Source: Martinezella lusitana (GTDB taxonomy: Bacteria > Pseudomonadota > Alphaproteobacteria > Rhizobiales > Rhizobiaceae). From it: a stretch of DNA of 64,000 nt. The notes under the pieces were generated by a model that ran no database searches, was not told the DNA's origin, and was given only the letters and a program-made list of their open reading frames with translations. A program made the translations under genes and the position numbers. The stretch is taken from NCBI RefSeq assembly GCF_010668395.1, contig NZ_WUEY01000018.1, positions 1 to 64,000 on the forward strand, written 5' to 3'. Positions within the stretch are counted from its first letter, which is position 1. Every line of letters starts with the position of its first letter. This document shows positions 57,894-64,000 of the stretch, piece by piece.

Positions 57894-59168
57894 TCACTTC
57901 GCAAGCGGCAGACCCGTCGCCGAGGCGATCTGCTGGGCTGCATCGTCGAGCGCCGCCTTGCCGTTCGGATAGCCGCCGGCGAGGTACTTCGTCTGCACTG
58001 CCTTGATGACGGCGTCGGCATCGCTGAAATACTGGGTGCCCGGGCTTGGACGGATCTTCGGCAGGGTCGAGAGGATGTCGGCCCAGATCTTCTGTCCGCC
58101 CCAATAGGGCTGCGGCTCGTTGACGAAGGGATCCTGAACCGCCGTCAGCAGCGACGGCACGAGCCCGAAGGATTTCAGCATCGTCACCTGGCCCTCATTG
58201 GTGCCGAGCGTGTATTCCAGATACTTCCAGGCGGCTTCCTTGTTCTTGGAGCTGCTGGCGATCGCCAGCGACGAGCCGCCGAGATTGGCCGCATGCGGGC
58301 CATCGGCCGTCATGCTCGGCATGGGATAGACGCCCCATTTGCCGGCAAGGGCCGGCGAGGTGGAGCGGATGGTGCCTTCGTACCAGCCGCCAAACAGCTG
58401 CGACGCGACCTTGCTGCCATTGTTCGACTGGATTTTCTCATCCCAGTTTGCAGCGCTCAGCAGGCCCGCGTCCTTGATTTCCTTCACTTTGTCCAGGGCC
58501 TGGACGCAGCCGGGCTGGTTGACGGCGATGCTCTGGCTGTCGTCGGAGAAATAGCCGCAACCCTGCTCGTTGGCGAGCATGCGGAACCATTCGGTATCGC
58601 CGTTGAGATCGGCCTGGGCCATGATCACGCCCGGATTTGCGGCTGAGATCTTCTTGCCGGCGGCGATGAAATCGTCCCAGGTCTTGATCGTTGCCGGATC
58701 GACGCCGGCCTTTTCATAGATATCGCGGCGGTAGAACATGGTGACCGGGCCGGAATCCCAGGGCATTGCATAGGCCGCGTCGCCGACTTCGAGCTCGGCG
58801 CGCTTGAAATCGGGGAACTGCTTCTTGAGTTCGTCGGTATAGCCGAGCTTCGTCAGGTCGGTCAGGCAGTCCGGAAAGCGGTTCCAGAAGATCGACGCCT
58901 TGTGGTTTTCGATCGACATGACATCGGGCAGGCCGTCGCCGCCGGCAGCGCAGGCCGCCAGCATCTTGTCGAAGACCTGCGGGTTGCCGATGTCCTGCAC
59001 ATCGACCTTGATATCCGGATATTTCTTATTGAAGCCCTCGACCGTGGATTTCAGCGCCGACGCGGCGATGTTCCAGCTCCAGACTGTGATGGTGGTTTGT
59101 TCCGCAAAGGCAGAACCGGAAGCGAGCAAGGCGGCAAGCGCCGTCGCCCCAGCAAGTTTTAAACGCAT
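57894..59168 (-). CDS. sugar-binding periplasmic protein
   Basis: 424 aa. The signal peptide (LKLAGATALAALLASGSAFA) precedes a family-1 solute-binding fold (TVEGFNKKYPDIKVDVQDI, YAMPWDSGPVTMFYRRDIYEKAG). ATG 59168 is chosen: GGGAGG lies about 8 bases upstream. First gene of the second sugar operon, with the AraC regulator divergent 92 bases away. Confidence 0.94.
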   Translation of the reverse strand: MRLKLAGATALAALLASGSAFAEQTTITVWSWNIAASALKSTVEGFNKKYPDIKVDVQDIGNPQVFDKMLAACAAGGDGLPDVMSIENHKASIFWNRFPDCLTDLTKLGYTDELKKQFPDFKRAELEVGDAAYAMPWDSGPVTMFYRRDIYEKAGVDPATIKTWDDFIAAGKKISAANPGVIMAQADLNGDTEWFRMLANEQGCGYFSDDSQSIAVNQPGCVQALDKVKEIKDAGLLSAANWDEKIQSNNGSKVASQLFGGWYEGTIRSTSPALAGKWGVYPMPSMTADGPHAANLGGSSLAIASSSKNKEAAWKYLEYTLGTNEGQVTMLKSFGLVPSLLTAVQDPFVNEPQPYWGGQKIWADILSTLPKIRPSPGTQYFSDADAVIKAVQTKYLAGGYPNGKAALDDAAQQIASATGLPLAK

Positions 59169-59260
59169 TGAAAATCCTCCCTTTTCAATTGCTGTCCGCA
59201 AGCGAACGCGTTTAAACTAGCTGGCGGTGCGCTTCTGTCTCCTACAAAGGGAACATCGAC

Positions 59261-60202
59261 TTGGCGAAAAGTAAGGTGGGTCAACGGGCGGTCTATCAGC
59301 CGGGCGCAAGCAGCGTCGAAGGGCTCCCGAATGTCCTGCAGATGTTCCATAACCACCCGTTGCCAATGGCAAAGCCGCATTGGCACGCGCAAGTGGAAGT
59401 GAACTACATCGTCCGGGGGACCGTGCATTATCGGATCGGCGATCACGAGCTTACTTTAAGAGCGGGCGAGATCTGCCTTTTCTGGGGCGGCCAGCCGCAT
59501 CTGTTGGATGAGCTGTCGGAAGATGCGATCTATGCGGGGGCGCATCTGCCGCTCGTGCATTTCTTCCGCCTGCGGCTGCCGCTCGACATTTCCGGCCGGC
59601 TCATTCGCGGGCAGACCCTCATCAGCTCCGCGACCGATGCCGCCGACGACGAGAACTTTGCCCGGTGGCACCGTTACGTGATGTCGGACGACGGGGCCAA
59701 GGCCGAGCATGCCGTCGCCGAACTTCTTCTGCGCCTGGAGCGTATCGCCTTCGAGCCTTATCGCATGGTGCCGGAAAGGCATGAAAACCTGGCGAACGAG
59801 CAGGTTCATCCGCAATCCTCGCGCAGCCTGGCGAGAATGTGCGATTTCATCGCCGACAATTTCCTGGACGACATCGATACGGTCGATATCGCCAAGGCGG
59901 CGCATCTCCATCCGAAATACGCCATGAACCTCTTCAAGAAGTCGACCGGCATGACGCTGGCGAAATATGTGAACCTGCTGCGCCTTTCGCGCGCCCAGGC
60001 GATGCTGATGCGCGACGGCGCCAATGTCCTGCAGGTCGCCATGGACAGCGGCTTCGGTTCGATCAGCGCCTTCAACAAATCCTTCCGCCACATTGCCGGC
60101 ATGACGCCGTCCGATTTCCGCCGCGACATGCGCGTCCTCTGCGCGATGAACGTGAAAGCCATCGATTCATCCGCACGGCGTCCTCTGCATATTCAGCGCT
60201 GA
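59261..60202 (+). CDS. AraC-family regulator with cupin sensing domain
   Basis: 313 aa from TTG 59261, where AAAGGGA lies 8 bases upstream. The N-terminal cupin (PLPMAKPHWHAQVEVNYIV, LRAGEICLFWGGQPH) binds the ligand. Two C-terminal helix-turn-helix units (about 190-290: DDIDTVDIAKAAHLHPKYAMNLFKKSTG and NVLQVAMDSGFGSISAFNKSFRH) bind DNA. Likely controls the divergent sugar operon through the 92-bp spacer. Confidence 0.92.
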   Translation: MAKSKVGQRAVYQPGASSVEGLPNVLQMFHNHPLPMAKPHWHAQVEVNYIVRGTVHYRIGDHELTLRAGEICLFWGGQPHLLDELSEDAIYAGAHLPLVHFFRLRLPLDISGRLIRGQTLISSATDAADDENFARWHRYVMSDDGAKAEHAVAELLLRLERIAFEPYRMVPERHENLANEQVHPQSSRSLARMCDFIADNFLDDIDTVDIAKAAHLHPKYAMNLFKKSTGMTLAKYVNLLRLSRAQAMLMRDGANVLQVAMDSGFGSISAFNKSFRHIAGMTPSDFRRDMRVLCAMNVKAIDSSARRPLHIQR

Positions 60203-60263
60203 CGCCTCTTGCGGTTGCCGCCGATCCCGCGCATTGCTGGGGAATGTCGGGGAGGAGAATTTC

Positions 60264-61034
60264 ATGCGGCAGTTTTCGGCTTGTATCGAGTGGTTGTTTG
60301 CGCGCGAAGGCGATGCCTTTGCGGATCGTGTCCGGCTGGCGCATGCGGCGGGGCTCGATGCGGTCGAGTTCTGGCATTGGACGAACAAGGATGTCGATGC
60401 CATCGCCGCCGCCGTTGCCGAGACCGGCATCGCGGTTTCCGGCATGGTGGCGGAGCCGATGATCGCGCTGACGAATCCGGCAAACAAAGAGGCTTGGCTT
60501 GAGGGCTTGCGCAAGTCCGTCGCGGTGGCGCAGCGTCTCGGCGCATCCGTCCTGATCGCGCAGGCCGGCGATGACCTGCCGGAACTTTCGCGCGCCGAGC
60601 AGCGGGCGGCCCTCGTCGCCGCCTTGAGTGCCGGCGCCGATATTCTGCAAGGGTCCGGCGTCCGGCTTGGCCTCGAGCCGCTGAACACGAAGATCGATCA
60701 TGTCGGCTACTATCTGTCGTCGACGGCCGAGGGCCTCGATATCGTCGACGAGGTCGGCCGCCCGGAAATCGGCATCGTCTACGATCTCTATCATTCGGCC
60801 GTGATGGGCGAGGATACGCGCGAGGTCGTTGGCGACCGGATCGACCGCATCGTGCATCTCCATGTCGCCGATCATCCTGGCCGCGGCGATCCCGGCACCG
60901 GCCATATCGATCTGGCGGAGCGGCTGGACTGGCTGTTTGCCCACGGCTATCGCGGCAGGGTGGGCCTGGAATACAGGCCGGCGACCGGCGATGCCGAGGC
61001 CGTCCGCGCCGTCGTGAAATCGCTCGGCGGCTAG
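60264..61034 (+). CDS. hydroxypyruvate-isomerase-family TIM barrel
   Basis: 256 aa. TIM-barrel sugar isomerase of the Hyi/AP-endonuclease-2 group, with metal and catalytic residues in LEPLNTKIDHVGYYL, YDLYHSAVM, HLHVADHPGRGDPGTGHID and GLEYRP. It may isomerise hydroxypyruvate or a related keto-sugar. ATG 60264 follows GGGGAGGAG. It follows the AraC gene by 61 bases and may be co-transcribed, placing it in the same sugar pathway. Confidence 0.88.
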   Translation: MRQFSACIEWLFAREGDAFADRVRLAHAAGLDAVEFWHWTNKDVDAIAAAVAETGIAVSGMVAEPMIALTNPANKEAWLEGLRKSVAVAQRLGASVLIAQAGDDLPELSRAEQRAALVAALSAGADILQGSGVRLGLEPLNTKIDHVGYYLSSTAEGLDIVDEVGRPEIGIVYDLYHSAVMGEDTREVVGDRIDRIVHLHVADHPGRGDPGTGHIDLAERLDWLFAHGYRGRVGLEYRPATGDAEAVRAVVKSLGG

Positions 61035-61060
61035 AACATCCCGCGGAGAAGATAGGCGGC

Positions 61061-61945
61061 TCAGACCGGTTCCAGCATGCCGAACACGGCGACCAGCCCG
61101 ATCACCAAGATCCCGATGACGATTTCGGCGATGCTTCCCAGCCGGAGCGCCTGCAGCGCGCGGCCGGGATTGCGGCCGATCCACGGAACGAAGACGTAGC
61201 GGTTGACGATTGCCAGCAGCGCCATGCCGGCGACCAGCGCGATCTTGAGAGCAAGCAGCAGCTGGTAGGGAGAAGACCAGTCCGTGGGCAGGCGTTTCAG
61301 GATCAGCATGGTATTGACGATGCCGGAGAGAATGACGAGCGCCACCGCAACATGCCCGGCATTGGAGAAGCGGCGCAGCGCCAGGCCTGCTTCCGCTCTG
61401 CATTCGGGCCGGCCGAGAAGCCGCAGAATGGGAATCAATGGCACCAGGGCTCCCAGCCAGCCGCCGCCGGTCAGCACATGCAGGATGTCGTTGGCCCGAT
61501 GCGCCTGCCGCAGCCAGCCTTCCAGCATCGAGGCATGCCCTGTCAAGGAAAGGCAGGCGAGCCCGAGGCCCGCGCCGAAGGCCAGCCCGTGGCGACGCCG
61601 GCGTTCCGGCAGCAGGAAGGCGCCGGCCATGACGAGGGCTGCAAGCGCCTGCGCCTGCCAGGCCAGTCCTACCGTGGTGTCGAAGAGCACGTCATGGGTC
61701 ATGCCGGCATCGAGCGCGTCGCTCCATCCGCTGCCGATATTCGCAGTCGTTGCCGGCAGCGCCGCCAGGAGCGTCGTGACCGCAATCACGGCAATCAGGA
61801 AAAACCACCTTGCGGACATGCGCCAGACGATGTCGGCAAGCGTTTTCGGCACGAACAGCGAGAGATAGGCACAGGCGCCCCACAGAAGCATCAGGGATGC
61901 GTCGTGAAGGAAGCGGCAGAGTTGGAGCGCTGTCGTCGGATCCAT
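61061..61945 (-). CDS. CopD-like copper-homeostasis membrane protein
   Basis: 294 aa with eight hydrophobic segments. The C-terminal part (GHVAVALVILSGIVNTMLIL, then LLLALKIALVAGMALLAIVNR) matches CopD/PcoD inner-membrane proteins that take up copper from the periplasm. Usually copC lies just upstream, with the ATG overlapping its stop; here only a dozen copC-like codons remain (see 61945-61983). Function in copper handling is therefore likely but may be altered. Confidence 0.85.
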   Translation of the reverse strand: MDPTTALQLCRFLHDASLMLLWGACAYLSLFVPKTLADIVWRMSARWFFLIAVIAVTTLLAALPATTANIGSGWSDALDAGMTHDVLFDTTVGLAWQAQALAALVMAGAFLLPERRRRHGLAFGAGLGLACLSLTGHASMLEGWLRQAHRANDILHVLTGGGWLGALVPLIPILRLLGRPECRAEAGLALRRFSNAGHVAVALVILSGIVNTMLILKRLPTDWSSPYQLLLALKIALVAGMALLAIVNRYVFVPWIGRNPGRALQALRLGSIAEIVIGILVIGLVAVFGMLEPV

Positions 61946-61983
61946 CAGGGCTTCACGATAAATTCATAGGCGCCATGGGTGTA
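61945..61983 (-). pseudogene. possible copC C-terminal relic
   Basis: Twelve codons ending in a stop that overlaps the copD start (TGATG) encode YTHGAYEFIVKP, which resembles the last strand of CopC. Upstream sequence in this frame does not look like CopC. A deletion may have removed the rest. The 61984-62326 interval holds nothing else convincing. Confidence 0.25.
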
Positions 61984-62326
61984 GCGTTCCAGTTCGGTAC
62001 GATGTCGATCTTGCCGGACAAATGGCTGCCCTTGTGCCGAGATTGCCGGATCTCCCGTTTTCCCTTGGCTCGGATGGCGCGGAATTTCTGTCGCCAGGTT
62101 GGTGAGCGCGATAGGATTGCAGACACACACTGTCAACTTTCTCCATGCATAAAGGCGCCATTCGGGACGCTTTGCCGCAAGGCGAGCCGATGCCGCAGGC
62201 TTGAACCTGCCGCCGAAACGCTCATCGGCGATGATTTCCGCCCCTCTGGCAAAGAATCGTCGCTTTTGAGTCCTTTTTGCAGACACAGTTGAGGCGTTCC
62301 GGGGCGTGCGCTCGAAAGGCAGTTTC

Positions 62327-63100
62327 ATGGCGGCATCCAGGATACGCGAAAAAATCGGGAATGGCTCCGGCCATCGCCGGCGTCGCGAACGGCTCGAACA
62401 TCTCGACATGCCCACCTACGTCATCGGTGACGTCCATGGCCGCTATGATCTCCTGAGCTCGCTGGAGCGCAAGATCGTGGCCGACGCGGCGGGACTGCCG
62501 GGCCGAAAGCTCATCGTCATGCTGGGTGACTACATCGATCGCGGCCCGGCCTCGGCGCAGGTCGTCAGCCGCCTCATGGCGCCGCCGCCCAACGGGTTCG
62601 ACCGCATCTGCCTGACGGGCAACCACGAAATGGCCATGCTTGCCTATGCCGATGGCGAGATATCGCTGGATGATTGGGTGGCACTTGGCGGCGACGCCAC
62701 GCTGGCTTCCTATGGCGTGGATATCCTCAAGCTAAAAGAGGAATATCCCAAGCAGAAGAAGCTGGATACCTTCATCCGCACCTGGCTGCCCGACGATCAC
62801 GTCAATTTTCTGCGCCGGTTGCCGATCCTGTTGGACACGCCGGAGGCTTTGTTCGTTCATGCCGGCATCGATCCCGACAGGCCGATCTCGGAGCAGCAGG
62901 ACGACGACCTCGTCTTCATCCGCTCGCGCTTCTACGACAGCGCGCAGCCACTGCCGAAGCTGATCGTGCACGGTCATACACCCATCCGGCGAGCCGAAGT
63001 CAATGGCCTGCGCCTCAATCTCGATACCGGCGCGTTTCATACCGGTCGATTGAGCGCGGCCCGGCTGTGGCAGGGCCGCGTTCACATTACCTCGACTTGA
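62327..63100 (+). CDS. metallophosphoesterase (PPP-type phosphatase)
   Basis: 257 aa from ATG 62327 (an in-frame GTG at 62306 would add 7 residues). All family motifs are present: GDVHG (34-38), GDYIDRG, GNHE, and HGHTP. These ligand two metals in serine/threonine or diadenosine-type phosphatases. An Arg-rich N-terminus of 27 residues precedes the first strand; ATG 62408 would remove it. Single gene, ending 8 bases before the convergent gabD. Confidence 0.9.
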   Translation: MAASRIREKIGNGSGHRRRRERLEHLDMPTYVIGDVHGRYDLLSSLERKIVADAAGLPGRKLIVMLGDYIDRGPASAQVVSRLMAPPPNGFDRICLTGNHEMAMLAYADGEISLDDWVALGGDATLASYGVDILKLKEEYPKQKKLDTFIRTWLPDDHVNFLRRLPILLDTPEALFVHAGIDPDRPISEQQDDDLVFIRSRFYDSAQPLPKLIVHGHTPIRRAEVNGLRLNLDTGAFHTGRLSAARLWQGRVHITST

Positions 63101-63108
63101 TTTGCCGG

Positions 63109-64000
63109 CTATAGATTGCCGATGCAGAGATATTTCATTTCCAGGTAGTCGTCGGCGCCATGGCGCGAGCCTTCGCGGCCGAGGCCGGATTGCTTGATGC
63201 CGCCGAACGGTGCCGTCTCGGACGACATCAGGCCGGTATTGATGCCGACCATGCCGTATTCCAGCGCCTCGGCAACCCGCCATACCTTCTTGAGGTCGCC
63301 GGCGAAGAAGTAGGCGGCAAGGCCGAACTCGGTGTCGTTCGCCTGCGCGATCACGTCCTCGACGGTATCGAAGCGGAAGAGCGGCGCGACCGGGCCGAAT
63401 GTCTCCTCGCGCGCAACCTTCATGCTCCGGTCGACGCCGGTCAGGATGGTCGGCGCGAAGAAGGTGCCGGCGCCTTCGATGCGCTTGCCGCCCAGCGCGA
63501 CGCGGGCACCCTTCGACACGGCGTCCTGAACGTGATCTTCGGCTTTGGCGACGCCCTGTTCGTCGATCAGCGGCCCGACGGTTACGCCAGGCTTGAAGCC
63601 GTCGCCGACGGAGAGTTCGCCGACCCTGGCGGCAAGCTTGGCAGCAAAGGCGTCGTAGACGTTGGACTGGACATAGATGCGGTTGGCGCAAACGCAGGTC
63701 TGGCCGGCATTGCGATATTTCGAAGCCATCGTCCCTTCGACGGCGGCGTCGAGATCGGCGTCGTCGAAGACGATGAAGGGCGCATTGCCGCCGAGTTCGA
63801 GGCTGACCTTCTTGATCTGGTCGGCGCACTGGCGCATCAGGATGCGGCCGACCTCGGTCGAGCCGGTGAAGCTGATCTTGCGCACTTTCGGATTGCCGCA
63901 AAGCTCGCGGCCGATCGCCGGTCCGTCGATGCCGACGATGATGTTGAGAACGCCAGCCGGAATACCGGCCTCTTCGGCAAGCACCGCAAGCGCGATCGCC
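63109..64000 (-). CDS. gabD: succinate-semialdehyde dehydrogenase, C-terminal part (cut by window)
   Basis: The 3' portion of an NAD(P)-dependent aldehyde dehydrogenase; the start is beyond 64000. Visible: FTGSTEVGRILM, LELGGNAPFIVFDDADLD, catalytic Cys in GQTCVC, and the C-terminal FGGIKQSGLGREGSRHG. This pattern is that of GabD, which oxidises succinate semialdehyde to succinate in GABA breakdown. The frame is open to the window edge, with no defect seen. Confidence 0.92.
   Translation of the reverse strand, partial: AIALAVLAEEAGIPAGVLNIIVGIDGPAIGRELCGNPKVRKISFTGSTEVGRILMRQCADQIKKVSLELGGNAPFIVFDDADLDAAVEGTMASKYRNAGQTCVCANRIYVQSNVYDAFAAKLAARVGELSVGDGFKPGVTVGPLIDEQGVAKAEDHVQDAVSKGARVALGGKRIEGAGTFFAPTILTGVDRSMKVAREETFGPVAPLFRFDTVEDVIAQANDTEFGLAAYFFAGDLKKVWRVAEALEYGMVGINTGLMSSETAPFGGIKQSGLGREGSRHGADDYLEMKYLCIGNL

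Overview
The window looks like part of a chromosome of a GC-rich alphaproteobacterium, most likely Rhizobiaceae (Rhizobium/Agrobacterium/Ensifer type). Reasons: an initiator tRNA whose anticodon stem has A-U in place of the first of the usual three G-C pairs; two MalEFG-type sugar ABC operons with ROK and AraC regulators; an Omp25/31-like beta-barrel; a CopD-like protein; and GC-rich codon use throughout. No organism name is proven by the sequence alone.

Positions 115-34163 form a 34 kb integrated genomic island. Its left end lies in the 3' end of tRNA-fMet (51-127). A 13-bp copy of the tRNA 3' end recurs at 34151-34163 as the right end. A large serine recombinase (84-1934, minus) has its last codons and stop inside the tRNA. 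Beside it is a paralog that has lost the catalytic serine. I saw no relaxase, type IV secretion, phage structural or replication genes, so the island appears to be mostly cargo.

Cargo, left to right: (1) 4216-10904, a module with a DUF3102-like protein, a PD-(D/E)xK-like protein, a small protein, an FtsH-like protease split into an AAA ATPase and an M41 zinc peptidase, and an RNase-H-fold (DUF429-like) protein; (2) 11286-14148, a small protein and a 776-aa tyrosine recombinase; (3) 14434-24262, a type I restriction-modification cluster hsdR - OGG-fold-like - hsdM - hsdS - HNH-like - PLD-like - mrr, nearly all start/stop overlapping; (4) 24531-25265, an unassigned protein; (5) 25276-29359 (minus), a nuclease-helicase pair resembling Hachiman/AbpAB; (6) 30195-33718, a catalytically inactive long prokaryotic Argonaute that matches RsAgo residue for residue at its guide-binding and dead catalytic positions, followed by an overlapping PD-(D/E)xK nuclease. 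The island is therefore a dense defence island. The Argonaute-nuclease pair and the split-protease module are its most interesting parts.

Right of the island (34164-64000) is ordinary chromosome. It holds a small lipoprotein; an RND efflux pump with adaptor; an outer-membrane beta-barrel; a two-component system; an MFS transporter; a minus-strand sugar operon (binding protein, two permeases, SIS protein, PfkB kinase, ATPase) opposite a ROK regulator, which looks like a fructosamine (Frl-type) utilisation operon; a small conserved protein; an O6-methylguanine-DNA methyltransferase; a second sugar ABC operon ending in a fused Gfo/Idh/MocA oxidoreductase-aldo/keto reductase, with an AraC regulator and a hydroxypyruvate-isomerase-like gene opposite; a CopD-like protein with a possible copC relic; a metallophosphatase; and the C-terminal part of a succinate-semialdehyde dehydrogenase cut by the window end.
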